64,000 bases of DNA from Parafrigoribacterium_A sp035571875 (GTDB lineage Bacteria; Actinomycetota; Actinomycetes; Actinomycetales; Microbacteriaceae). Position 1 is the first letter of the stretch; every line of letters starts with the position of its first letter. The stretch covers positions 1-64,000 of the forward strand of contig DATNBR010000041.1 of assembly GCA_035571875.1 (NCBI GenBank). The letters run 5' to 3'. Of this stretch, positions 1 through 11,630 are shown in pieces. Both the position numbers and the translations under genes were made by a program. Under the pieces are notes generated by a model that ran no database searches, was not told the DNA's origin, and saw only the letters and a program-made list of their open reading frames with translations.

Positions 1-1087
1 CGGTGGCGAAGCCCTCGGCCCAACCCACCCTGTTGAGGACGAGCAGGTCGACCCCCTTGCGCTTCGCCTTCGCGCGGCCGAGCGCGAGAAGCACATCCGG
101 GTCTGTTTCCGTCTCGGCGCCGAAACCGACGATCACCTGGCCGGGCCGCCTGGCGTCGACGAGGCTTCGCAGGATGTCGGGATTCTTGACGAGGCGCAAC
201 TCGAGCGTGTCGCCCTGCTGTTCCTTCTTGATCTTCGTGGACTCGACGCGCTCGGGCCGGTAGTCGGCGACGGCGGCGGCCATCACGATGATGTCGGCCG
301 CATCCGCGCGCTCGTGCATCGCCGTGGAGAGCTCAAGCGCCGTGCCGACCGAGACGACCTCGAGCTGAGCGGGCACCGTGCTCTCGAGGTTCGCGCCGAC
401 CACCGTGACGTCGGCGCCTCGGGCGAAGGCCGCCTGAGCGATGGCGAGGCCCTGTCTACCGCTCGAGCGGTTGCCGATGAAGCGCACGGGATCGAGTGGT
501 TCCCTCGTGCCACCGGCCGAGACGAGGATGCGCTTGCCTGCGAGATCCTTCGGTCCGGTCACGGCCGTCGCGACCGCGACGATGCGTTCGGGCTCGGCCA
601 TGCGCCCCGGTCCGGAATCGGTTCCCGTGAGCTGACCCGACTCGGGGCCGACGACGGTGACGCCTCTCGCCCTGAGCAGGGCGACATTCGCGACGGTGGC
701 CGCGTTCTGCCACATCTCGGTGTGCATCGCCGGCGCTATGACGAGCGGCGCGGTGCTCGCGAGAATCGTGTTGCCCAGCAGGTCATCGGCAAGGCCGGCG
801 GCGAGCTTGGCGATGCTGTTCGCGGTGGCGGGAGCGATGACGATGAGATCGGCCGCCTGCCCGATCGCGACGTGCCGCACCTGGGCCACGCCCTCGTACA
901 GGTCGGTGTGCACGGGATTGCGACTGATCGCCTCGAGAGTCGGCCTGCCGACGAATCGTAGTGCGGCATCCGTTGCGACGACGTGAACGTCGTGGCCCGC
1001 GAGAACGAGCAGCCGGATGACGCCCACGGCCTTGTACGCCGCGATGCCGCCGGCGATCCCGACGACCACGTTCAAGCGACGACTCAT
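1..1087 (-). CDS. coaBC: Bifunctional phosphopantothenoylcysteine decarboxylase/phosphopantothenate-cysteine ligase, C-terminus off window
   Basis: Joins cysteine to 4'-phosphopantothenate and decarboxylates the product, giving 4'-phosphopantetheine for coenzyme A. The visible 362 codons start with an ATG (MSRRLNVVVGIAGGIAAYKA), the flavin-binding N-terminus of the CoaC domain. They continue through the conserved PAMHTEMW segment near residue 120 and the CoaB entry ILVSAGGTREPLDPVRFIGN near residue 190. The reading frame is open to base 1, so the last part of CoaB is missing. It is the last visible gene of the minus-strand train, about 70 bases after rpoZ; a gmk-rpoZ-coaBC order is typical of Actinobacteria. 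Only the extent is uncertain. Confidence 0.95.
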   Translation of the reverse strand, partial: MSRRLNVVVGIAGGIAAYKAVGVIRLLVLAGHDVHVVATDAALRFVGRPTLEAISRNPVHTDLYEGVAQVRHVAIGQAADLIVIAPATANSIAKLAAGLADDLLGNTILASTAPLVIAPAMHTEMWQNAATVANVALLRARGVTVVGPESGQLTGTDSGPGRMAEPERIVAVATAVTGPKDLAGKRILVSAGGTREPLDPVRFIGNRSSGRQGLAIAQAAFARGADVTVVGANLESTVPAQLEVVSVGTALELSTAMHERADAADIIVMAAAVADYRPERVESTKIKKEQQGDTLELRLVKNPDILRSLVDARRPGQVIVGFGAETETDPDVLLALGRAKAKRKGVDLLVLNRVGWAEGFAT

Positions 1088-1154
1088 TCACAGCTCCTTT
1101 TCACCGCGGAGCCGGCGCCGGAGTGCGGACCGCGGTTACCGCGAATGGAAGGTT

Positions 1155-1421
1155 CTACGCTGCCGTCTCTGCGAGGGGCTTGATGACGAGCTTGTCTTCG
1201 TTGATCTCGTGCATGGCGACCGACAGCGGCTTGTCATCGATCGTCGAGTCGACGAGCGGGCCGACGTTGTCGAAGAGGCTACCCTCGTGAAGATCGGCGT
1301 AGTAGTCGTTGATCTGACGTGCGCGCTTGGACGCGAAGATCACCAGGGCGTACTTTGAATCCACCTTCGACAGAAGTTCGTCGATCGGTGGGTCGATGAT
1401 GCCTTTTGCGCGTTCAACCAT
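1155..1421 (-). CDS. rpoZ: DNA-directed RNA polymerase omega subunit
   Basis: Omega binds the beta' subunit and helps assemble and stabilise RNA polymerase. The 88-residue product has the family layout: an N-terminal IIDPPIDELLSKVDSKYALV segment, the RARQINDYY helix and an acidic tail with NEDKLVIKPL. Length fits actinobacterial omega. It begins with ATG, 76 bases after the guanylate kinase stop, and lies upstream of coaBC, the usual gmk-rpoZ-coaBC neighbourhood. Identification rests on sequence pattern and context, which agree. Confidence 0.96.
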   Translation of the reverse strand: MVERAKGIIDPPIDELLSKVDSKYALVIFASKRARQINDYYADLHEGSLFDNVGPLVDSTIDDKPLSVAMHEINEDKLVIKPLAETAA

Positions 1422-1497
1422 GTCGTGTGCTCCTCGTGCTCAGTAGTTAGTCAGTGGTTCTGTGTTGCAGCCGCGGCGCGAATCGGCGCGCGCATGC

Positions 1498-2406
1498 TCA
1501 AGTCTTCTGTGGGATTGCCATCAAGTCTACGACTTCCTTGGCTGCCTGGCTCACTTCGGCGTTGACGACCCGGTAGTCGAACTCGTCCTGGGCGGCCAAT
1601 TCGATCTTGGCCGTCTCCAGTCTGCGCTGTTGCTCGGCCGACTCCTCGGTGCCGCGGCCGATCAGCCTGCGCACCAATTCCTCCCAACTGGGCGGCAAGA
1701 GGAAGACGAGCACGGCATCCGGCATCACGGCGCGCACGGAACGCGCACCCTGCAGGTCGATCTCCAGAAGAACGCTCTTACCCTGCGCGAGGGCCGTCTC
1801 AATGGGCTCCCGTGGCGTGCCGTAACGGAAGGCATTGTGCACGGTGGCCGTCTCGAGCATCTGGCCCGTCGCTATGAGGCGATCGAACTCCTCGTCGCTC
1901 ACGAAGTAGTAGTTGACACCGTCGACCTCCCCCGGGCGAGGTGAACGCGTCGTCGCCGAGACCGAGAGGTGTACCTCCGGATAGTGTTCGCGAATATAGG
2001 TGGAGACGGTGCCCTTACCGACTGCGGTCGGACCCGCGAGCACAACGAGCCTCGAGGGTTCAGGAGCCTCTGGTCGGCGCTCGCGCTCGAGAAGCCATTC
2101 ATGGAGGCTGGTTCTCTGCCGGCTGCCCAGACCCGCGACGCGCTTGGAATCCGCGATTCCGAGTTCAGTCATGATTTTCGCCGCGCGAGTCGGGCCGACG
2201 CCCGGGATGCTGGTGAGCAGTTCCCGCACGCGGAGACTGCCCTCCGGACTCGCGGCGGCCGCGGACCATGCGGCCTCGACGACGTCCACCGCCGTGCGCT
2301 GCCGATGTCCGACAGCGGATTTGACGGCCGCCCTGGCGCGCCTTGCGGCGACGGCCGCGCGCGAGGCCGCAACGCGGTCGACCTCTGGCGGATCTACTCG
2401 CGCCAC
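1498..2406 (-). CDS. gmk: Fused actinobacterial integration host factor (mIHF) domain and guanylate kinase
   Basis: Guanylate kinase phosphorylates GMP/dGMP to GDP/dGDP with ATP. The 302-residue product is about 100 residues longer than ordinary Gmk. Residues about 120-302 are a complete kinase, with Walker A GPTAVGKGT at 125-133, the GMP-binding SATTRSPRPGE and the lid region. Residues about 1-105 look like mIHF: a basic ARRARAAVK helix, then RELLTSIPGVGPTRAAKIMT and ELGIADSKRVAGLGSRQR, the helix-hairpin-helix DNA-binding core. mIHF is normally a separate gene just upstream of gmk; here the two share one frame with no stop between. The start is GTG, overlapping the pyrF stop by 13 bases, with GAGAGG just upstream. 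Whether the N-terminal domain binds DNA is inference. Confidence 0.93.
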   Translation of the reverse strand: MARVDPPEVDRVAASRAAVAARRARAAVKSAVGHRQRTAVDVVEAAWSAAAASPEGSLRVRELLTSIPGVGPTRAAKIMTELGIADSKRVAGLGSRQRTSLHEWLLERERRPEAPEPSRLVVLAGPTAVGKGTVSTYIREHYPEVHLSVSATTRSPRPGEVDGVNYYFVSDEEFDRLIATGQMLETATVHNAFRYGTPREPIETALAQGKSVLLEIDLQGARSVRAVMPDAVLVFLLPPSWEELVRRLIGRGTEESAEQQRRLETAKIELAAQDEFDYRVVNAEVSQAAKEVVDLMAIPQKT

Positions 2407-3253
2407 CGAGCCACCTCTCGAGCCTGGGTTCGAACGGCAGTCGCGATTCCGACCGGACCTGCGGTGAGAATGCTGCGGGATGCGCTCACGACGACGTGAT
2501 CCGCGGCGGGCCCAAATCGATCGCGCAACTGGTCGAAGCTCGCGCCCTGGTGGCCGAAGCCGGGGGCGAGAACGGGAGTGGCCACCGGGGCGGACAACCT
2601 CGTCAGCTCGATTCCGTAGTCGGCGAGATCAACGGTGGCACCCAGCACGACTCCGATCGAACCGCAGGTCGCGATGCCAGCTCGCTCGTTGATCGTCGCC
2701 ACATCTTCGACGATACTCGCCGCGACCGTCGATCCGGCGGTGGGCCCGCTCTGCACGATGGATCGCTGCAGCTCGAAGGACTCCGGATTGGAGGTCGCCC
2801 CGAGTACGAACAGTCCCTTGCCGGAGGCGAGGGCACGGGCGATCGGTACGGCAAGCGAGTCGACCCCCAGGTAGGCGGAGACCGTCATGGCGTCCGCTTC
2901 GAGCGCGCCGCCGGGTGCCAGCCATGCCTCCGCGTAGGCCTCGACGGTGCTGCCCACGTCCCCGCGTTTGGCGTCCGCTATCACGAGGAGTCCCGCCGCC
3001 CTCGCCGACCTGATGACCTCCTCGAGCACGCGATAGCCGTCGGCACCGAAGCGCTCGAAGAAAGCGACCTGCGGCTTGACAATTCCCACCTGGCCGGCCG
3101 CCGCATCCACGACCTGGAGGGCGAACTCGCGGAGCCCCGCTGCCGTGTTCGCGAGCCCCCAGGAGTCGAGGAGGAACGGGTGCGGGTCGATTCCGACGCA
3201 GAGTTGCCCGTGGGCGCCGAACGCCTCGAGCAGCCGGTCTCCGAAGCTCGTGG

Positions 3254-3257
<4 letters not shown>
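2394..3257 (-). CDS. pyrF: Orotidine 5'-phosphate decarboxylase, type 2
   Basis: Catalyses the last step of UMP synthesis, OMP to UMP. The 287-residue protein has the longer type-2 layout found in Mycobacterium and other Actinobacteria: CVGIDPHP near the N-terminus and the catalytic DAKRGDVGST motif around residue 115, where Lys and Asp form the active-site network. The start is GTG, overlapping the carB stop as GTGA, so translation is probably coupled to carB. The downstream gmk fusion starts 13 bases inside this gene. Position at the end of pyrR-pyrB-pyrC-carA-carB supports the assignment. Confidence 0.96.
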
Positions 3258-6558
<3,301 letters not shown>

Positions 6559-6559
<1 letters not shown>

Positions 6560-7743
6560 TACTTGTCACTTTCGCTGGTCGGGTTCGAATTCGTCGTCGC
6601 GCGCTGCGAGAGCACCAGGTCGCGGAACCTGTCGAAGAGGTAGTTCGCATCGTGGGGTCCGGCCGCGGCCTCCGGGTGGTACTGCACCGAGAAGGCCGGG
6701 ATATCGAGGGCGTTGAGTCCCTCGACCACGTTGTCGTTGAGATTGACGTGGCTCACCTCGACGCGGCCGAAGCCGGCCGGCGAGTCGGTGACCCCGTCGA
6801 GCGGGGCATCCACCGCGAAGCCGTGGTTGTGCGAGGTGATCTCCACCCGCCCGGTGGCCCGGTCGACGACCGGCTGGTTGATTCCGCGGTGGCCGAACGG
6901 CAGTTTGTAGGTGCCGAAGCCGAGTGCGCGACCGAGCAGCTGGTTGCCGAAGCAGATTCCGAAGAACGGCAGCCCCTCGCGCAAGACGGCTCGCAGCAGT
7001 TCGACATGGTCATCGGATGCGCCCGGGTCACCCGGACCATTCGAATAGAAGACGGCGCTCGGCTTCAGGGCGAGCAGTTCCTCCGCCGTCGTCTGCTGCG
7101 GGAGCACCTGCACGTCGAAGCCGCGCGCGGAGAGATAGTTGAGCGTCGACGCCTTCACGCCGAGGTCGAGCACGGCGACCGATCCGATCCGCTCGCCTTC
7201 TGCGGGGATCGTGAACTGCGTCGCCGTCGAGACCTGCGCGGAGAGGTTCAGGCCCGCCATCTCGACCGAACCGCGCACGAGCGCGAGTTGCTCATCGGCG
7301 CCGAGCGCAGCATCCGGGCCGGAGAAGATCCCCGCGCGCATCGCGCCGCTGTCCCTCAGTCTGCGCGTGACCGCCCTCGTGTCGATACCGCTGATACCCA
7401 CGATCTTCTGGTCGACCAGGTCGGCATCGAGGCTGTTGGTCGCGCGGAAGTTCGAGACGACCCGAGACGGATCGCGCACGACGAAGCCCGCGACCCAGAT
7501 GCGCGAGGACTCCATGTCGACCTCGTTGACACCGGTGTTGCCGATGTGGGGGGCGGTCATGAGCACGATCTGACCGGCATAGGAGGGGTCGGTGATCGTC
7601 TCCTGGTATCCGGTCATCCCGGTCGCAAACACGGCCTCACCGAGCGTCTGCCCCAGGGCGCCATAGGATCGACCACTGTATCGACTGCCATCTTCGAGAA
7701 CGAGCACGGCGGCGTCTGTGCTGAGCGACTGCGTGGTGACCAC
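6559..7743 (-). CDS. carA: Carbamoyl phosphate synthase small (glutaminase) subunit
   Basis: Hydrolyses glutamine and channels ammonia to CarB. The 394-residue protein has the CPSase small-chain N-terminal domain (LVLEDGSRYSGRSYG, FATGMTGYQETITDPSYAGQ). It ends in a class I amidotransferase domain with nucleophile Cys in FFGICFGNQLLGRALG and the His-Glu pair in QYHPEAAAGPHD. The GTG start overlaps the stop of the preceding PH-like gene by one base (TAGTG), so it appears translationally coupled within the pyr operon. Confidence 0.98.
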
Positions 7744-8252
7744 TAGAGCCTTCCTTCCTGGTCGGCCGGGCCGACGATCGTTTCAATGGCCGCTATGAGG
7801 GCCGAGGGGTCGGGTGGCTGCACCACACGAAGGTACGAGTCGACGGCGGTGTCGCCGAGCATCCAGTTCACGCAGACGAGGCCGCCGGTCTCGACGACCC
7901 GGTCGATGGTCCAGGTGGCGCGCTCGACACCGCGCAGTTCGCTCCTCGGAATGAACGCGTCCGGCTCACCCGCGAGCGACAGCACGATCCCCGCTGTCGC
8001 GACGGTAATGGATGCGCGCGCCCGGTAACCGAGGCCAGACACCGTGACGCGATTCATCGGCTCGCCCGCGATCGTGGTCGCGACATAGAGCAACTCGAGA
8101 CTGATCAGTTCGTCACCGATGTCACGCGGCACCGGCAGAGCCCGGACGAGAGTCGCCTGTCTGCGCTGCCTGGCACGCCAACCGAAGAACATTCCCACGA
8201 AGATCAGCAGGATCAGAACGACCACGACGACGGTCGGGAACACCTTATCCAT
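7743..8252 (-). CDS. Single-pass membrane protein with PH-like domain, embedded in the pyr operon
   Basis: Function unknown. The 169-residue product starts at ATG (MDKVFPTV) with one hydrophobic helix at residues 6-24. A basic stretch RARQRRQ follows, indicating an N-out/C-in anchor, then a beta-rich soluble domain of about 130 residues ending EGRL. The soluble part (VSGLGYRARASITV, FIPRSELRGVERATWTID) resembles bacterial PH-like domains. It overlaps the pyrC stop by 8 bases and touches the carA start, so it is co-translated with pyrimidine enzymes. A gene of this kind between pyrC and carA is, from memory, common in Actinobacteria. A longer upstream reading frame only shadows pyrC and is rejected as the start. 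Confidence 0.85.
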   Translation of the reverse strand: MDKVFPTVVVVVLILLIFVGMFFGWRARQRRQATLVRALPVPRDIGDELISLELLYVATTIAGEPMNRVTVSGLGYRARASITVATAGIVLSLAGEPDAFIPRSELRGVERATWTIDRVVETGGLVCVNWMLGDTAVDSYLRVVQPPDPSALIAAIETIVGPADQEGRL

Positions 8253-9573
8253 GCTGCACCCCTGCCTCCTGAGCCACCCATTCCGGGTCGAGTAGTTCCC
8301 CATCGAGCACCGTCGGCCGACCGTCGTGGACCGTGGCGATGACCCGCCCGGGAAGACTCGTCGCGATGTACGGAGAATTGGTGCTCTTGCCGCGCAGGTC
8401 TTCGACGCCGAAGACCCGCGTGGCCGTCGTGTCGTAGAGGGTGAAGTTTGCCGGCGCGCCCACCGCGATTCCCGCCGCGTAGCCGCCAAGGAGTCCGATC
8501 TCCGCGGGGGCACTCGAGAGCACTCGCGCGACATCCGACCAGTCGAGCGTGCCGTTGTCGACAACGGCCGCCTGCACGACAGAGAGTGCCGACTCGAGCC
8601 CGACCATTCCGAACGCCGCTGCGTCCCACTCGCAGTCCTTCGACTCGACCGGATGCGGTGCATGATCCGTCGCCACGATATCGATCGTCCCGTCGGCGAG
8701 CCCCTCGCGCAGGGCCTGCACGTCCTCCGCGCGCCGAAGGGGCGGATTGACCTTGAATCGCGAGTCGTAGCTGCCCGCGAGTTGCTCGGTCAGGAAGAGG
8801 TGGTGCGGCGTCACCTCGGCGGTCACCCGGATGCCGCGGGCCTTCGCCCACCGCACCACATCGACCGAGCCGGCGGTCGAGAGGTGGCAGATGTGCAGCC
8901 TCGCGCCGACGTGCTCTGCGAGCAGCACGTCGCGCGCGATGATCGCCTCCTCGGCAACGGAGGGCCAGCCGGCGAGTCCCAGTTCTCCGGAGAGAGTGCC
9001 CTCGTTCATCTGGGCGCCCTCGGTCAGCCGCGGCTCCTGAGCATGCTGCGCGATCACGCCGCCGAAGGTCGCGACGTATTCGAGTGCGCGCCGCATGAGC
9101 AGCGCATCCGAGACGCACTTGCCGTCGTCGGAGAACACGCGCACTCCGGCTCGACTGCGCGCCATCGCGCCGATCTCGGCGAGTCGCTCCCCCGCGAGTC
9201 CCGCGCTCACCGCGCCGATGGGACGCACCGTGACATACCCGGCGGTCTCTCCAAGGGACATGACCTGTTCGACGACGCCCGCCGTGTCGGCGACGGGCGA
9301 GGTGTTGGCCATCGCGTGCACGGCAGTGAAGCCGCCCATCGCCGCCGCTCGCGATCCGGTGAGCACCGTTTCACTCTGTTCGAATCCGGGCTCGCGGAGG
9401 TGGGTGTGCAGGTCGACGAGTCCCGGGAGGGCGAGCAGGCCAGCGGCGTCGATGACGGTGGCTCCGGATGCGGACAGGCCCGTTCCGATATCGGTGACGC
9501 GACCGTGGTCAACGAGGATGTCTGCGGCGCGTCCATCGACGCCGATCGCTCCCCTGACGAGAATCGCGCGCAT
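8245..9573 (-). CDS. pyrC: Dihydroorotase
   Basis: Cyclises N-carbamoyl-L-aspartate to dihydroorotate, the third step of pyrimidine synthesis. The 442-residue amidohydrolase has the metal-binding DLHTHLREPG motif near residue 55, HICHLSTAGS and HHLFLTEQL metal-ligand segments, and the late TDHAPHPVESK motif. Length fits the class I enzyme of Gram-positive bacteria. The ATG start lies two bases after the pyrB stop. Its stop overlaps the start of the PH-like gene, as expected for an operon. Confidence 0.97.
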   Translation of the reverse strand: MRAILVRGAIGVDGRAADILVDHGRVTDIGTGLSASGATVIDAAGLLALPGLVDLHTHLREPGFEQSETVLTGSRAAAMGGFTAVHAMANTSPVADTAGVVEQVMSLGETAGYVTVRPIGAVSAGLAGERLAEIGAMARSRAGVRVFSDDGKCVSDALLMRRALEYVATFGGVIAQHAQEPRLTEGAQMNEGTLSGELGLAGWPSVAEEAIIARDVLLAEHVGARLHICHLSTAGSVDVVRWAKARGIRVTAEVTPHHLFLTEQLAGSYDSRFKVNPPLRRAEDVQALREGLADGTIDIVATDHAPHPVESKDCEWDAAAFGMVGLESALSVVQAAVVDNGTLDWSDVARVLSSAPAEIGLLGGYAAGIAVGAPANFTLYDTTATRVFGVEDLRGKSTNSPYIATSLPGRVIATVHDGRPTVLDGELLDPEWVAQEAGVQHG

Positions 9574-9575
9574 CC

Positions 9576-10577
9576 CTAGCTCTCCTTCACTTCGGTCGAT
9601 GCTGGAGTCGCGGGATCGCGTCGCGATCCGCCCAGCTCCGCAGCGCCGGAGAGCAGGAGGTACAGCACGGCCATCCTTACCGAGACCCCGTTGGCGACCT
9701 GCTCCAACACGGTCGACCGATCCGAGTCGGCGGCTGCTGAGGAGATCTCCAGACCGCGATTCATCGGGCCGGGGTGCATCACCATGCTAGCGGCGCCGAG
9801 ACGTGCGACCCGTTCGTCGTCGAGTCCCCACTGCCGTGCATACTCGCGCGCATTCGGGAAATAGGCGGCGTGCATCCGTTCACTCTGGATGCGCAGCATC
9901 ATCACGACGTCGGGATTCGCAGCGATCGCGGCGTCGAGATCGTATTCCACCCTGACGGGCCACTCGGCGCAGCCGAGCGGCAGCAGGGTCGCCGGCGCGA
10001 CGAGCGTGACCGTCGCGCCGAGCGTCGCCAGTAGCCAGGTGTTCGAGCGCGCCACCCTCGAGTGCAGGATGTCGCCGACGATCGTGACCCCGACGCCGTC
10101 GAGCGCCTTACCGCGTGAGGCCGAGCCGTGCAGCCGCCGACGCATCGTGAATGCGTCGAGGAGCGCCTGGGTCGGATGCTCGTGGGTTCCGTCGCCCGCG
10201 TTGACTATTCCGGCGTCGATCCACCCACTCTGCGCGAGCACAGCGGGGGCACCCGAGGAGTGATGCCGCACTACCACTGCGTCCGCGCCGATGGCAGCGA
10301 GGGTTTGGGCGGTGTCTTTGAGGCTCTCGCCCTTGGAGACGCTCGACCCCTTCGCGCTGAAGTTGATCACGTCGGCGCTCAGGCGCTTGGCCGCGGCCTC
10401 GAATGAGATCCTGGTCCGCGTCGAGTCCTCGAAGAAGAGATTCACCACGGTCTTGCCGCGCAGGGTCGGCAGCTTCCTGACTTCCCGCTGGGCGACATCC
10501 GCCATGTCTTCTGCGACATCGAGGATCGCGATCGCCTCGTCCAGGCTCAGGTCGCGCGTGCTGAGGAGGTGCCTCAT
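9576..10577 (-). CDS. pyrB: Aspartate carbamoyltransferase catalytic subunit
   Basis: Condenses carbamoyl phosphate with aspartate. The 333-residue protein shows the carbamoyl-phosphate loop STRTR at residues 52-56, the HHSSGAP segment and HPTQALLD. It ends with the aspartate-loop region VMHPGPMNRGLEI. No pyrI regulatory gene is present nearby, so control is probably at the level of PyrR and allostery of CarAB. Its ATG overlaps the pyrR stop as ATGA. The C-terminal tail beyond the transferase fold is a short, variable, charged extension. Confidence 0.97.
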   Translation of the reverse strand: MRHLLSTRDLSLDEAIAILDVAEDMADVAQREVRKLPTLRGKTVVNLFFEDSTRTRISFEAAAKRLSADVINFSAKGSSVSKGESLKDTAQTLAAIGADAVVVRHHSSGAPAVLAQSGWIDAGIVNAGDGTHEHPTQALLDAFTMRRRLHGSASRGKALDGVGVTIVGDILHSRVARSNTWLLATLGATVTLVAPATLLPLGCAEWPVRVEYDLDAAIAANPDVVMMLRIQSERMHAAYFPNAREYARQWGLDDERVARLGAASMVMHPGPMNRGLEISSAAADSDRSTVLEQVANGVSVRMAVLYLLLSGAAELGGSRRDPATPASTEVKES

Positions 10578-11119
10578 GCCTGCTCCTCGCCGTCTTCGAT
10601 GCGCACGAACTCGTCGCCATCGATCTCCGTGAGGTGGACGTTGATGCGTTCGGCCCGTGACGATGGCAGATTCTTGCCGACGAAATCGGGGCGGATGGGC
10701 AGCTCGCGATGACCGCGATCGATCAGCGTCGCGAGCCGCACGAATCGCGGTCTGCCGATGTCTCCAATGGCATCGAGCGCTGCGCGAATGGTGCGGCCGG
10801 AGTACAGGACGTCGTCGACGAGCACCACCATGGTTCCGTCGATACCGCCGTCCGGAACCTGGGTGGGCGCCGGTGTTCTGGTGGGATGGCGATCGAGGTC
10901 GTCACGGTAGAGGGTGACGTCGAGTGCGCCCACGGCGACCGGGATGTCGGCCTGGCTGCGGATGATCGCGCCGATCCGCTCGGCCAACACGACGCCGCGA
11001 GTGGGAATCCCGAGGATGACGAGGTCGTGCCACTCGCGATTCGACTCCAGGATCTCGTGCGAGATGCGGGTCAGTGCGCGGGTGATATCAGCTTGCTGCA
11101 GCACGATGCGTGCGGGCAA
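10574..11119 (-). CDS. pyrR: Bifunctional pyr operon regulator/uracil phosphoribosyltransferase
   Basis: RNA-binding repressor of the pyr operon that senses UMP/UTP and can also convert uracil plus PRPP to UMP. The 181-residue protein has the PRTase PRPP-binding loop VVLVDDVLYSGRTIRAA near residue 100 and LVILGIPTRGV near residue 35. The start is TTG, chosen because AAGGAGG sits five bases upstream and the protein begins with the family's PARIVLQQADI. A PyrR-type hairpin (UCCAGAGAGGC loop) covers this ribosome-binding site. The stop overlaps pyrB. Confidence 0.96.
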   Translation of the reverse strand: MPARIVLQQADITRALTRISHEILESNREWHDLVILGIPTRGVVLAERIGAIIRSQADIPVAVGALDVTLYRDDLDRHPTRTPAPTQVPDGGIDGTMVVLVDDVLYSGRTIRAALDAIGDIGRPRFVRLATLIDRGHRELPIRPDFVGKNLPSSRAERINVHLTEIDGDEFVRIEDGEEQA

Positions 11120-11124
11120 TCTGA

Positions 11125-11152
11125 CCTCCTTCCCCGCCTCTCTGGACGGAAG
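11125..11152 (-). promoter_or_regulatory. Predicted PyrR-binding hairpin covering the pyrR ribosome-binding site
   Basis: On the minus strand a stem CTTCC/GGAAG (11148-11152 with 11129-11133) encloses GTCCAGAGAGGCGG. The TCCAGAGAGGC core matches the known PyrR anti-antiterminator recognition loop. The Shine-Dalgarno GGAGG (11125-11129) begins on the last base of the stem. PyrR binding would therefore hide the start region, the translational mode known in Mycobacterium. No terminator hairpin follows, so transcription attenuation of the Bacillus type is unlikely. Confidence 0.75.
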
Positions 11153-11188
11153 TTAAAGGATGTCGTGTGCAGCCAGCTTAGCGGACTG

Positions 11189-11602
11189 TCAGGCCTGGGT
11201 CTGCGCGACCCTGCCGAGAAGTCCGTTGACGAACCCCGCCGAGTCCTCGGTGCTGTACTCCTTGGCGGCCTCCACCGCCTCGGAAATCGCGACGCCAGAC
11301 GGCACCTCATCGTTGAACAGGATCTCCCACATTCCGATCCGCACGATCGCGCGGTCGATCACGGGCATCCGGTTGATCGTCCAGCCCTGGGCGTAGGTCT
11401 CGATGAGCTCGTCGATCTCATCGCCGTGCTCAGCGATGCCCTCGACGATCTGCCGCGCGTATTGCCACGACGAGGAACGCTTCGGATCGGCAAGGTCGCG
11501 CTCCGCCTCCGTGGCGATCGCGGCATTGAGCGAGATCTCACGCACGTCCGCGCCGTAGAGCAGGTCGAGCGCGCGCTTGCGTGCCTTGGTTCGTGCACTC
11601 AT
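11189..11602 (-). CDS. nusB: Transcription antitermination factor NusB
   Basis: NusB binds boxA RNA with S10 (NusE) and supports antitermination of rRNA transcription. The 137-residue protein begins MSARTKARKRALDLLYGADV, the classic arginine-rich RNA-binding N-terminus. It carries IDELIETYAQGW, RMPVIDRAIVRIGMWEIL and the C-terminal AVEAAKEYSTEDSAGFVNGL. ATG at 11602 is preferred over an upstream in-frame start that only reads through efp sequence. It follows efp by 28 bases, and its stop is about 35 bases before the PyrR hairpin. Confidence 0.96.
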   Translation of the reverse strand: MSARTKARKRALDLLYGADVREISLNAAIATEAERDLADPKRSSSWQYARQIVEGIAEHGDEIDELIETYAQGWTINRMPVIDRAIVRIGMWEILFNDEVPSGVAISEAVEAAKEYSTEDSAGFVNGLLGRVAQTQA

Positions 11603-11630
11603 CTGAAGGTTCTCGCTCGTCTGGACGGAA

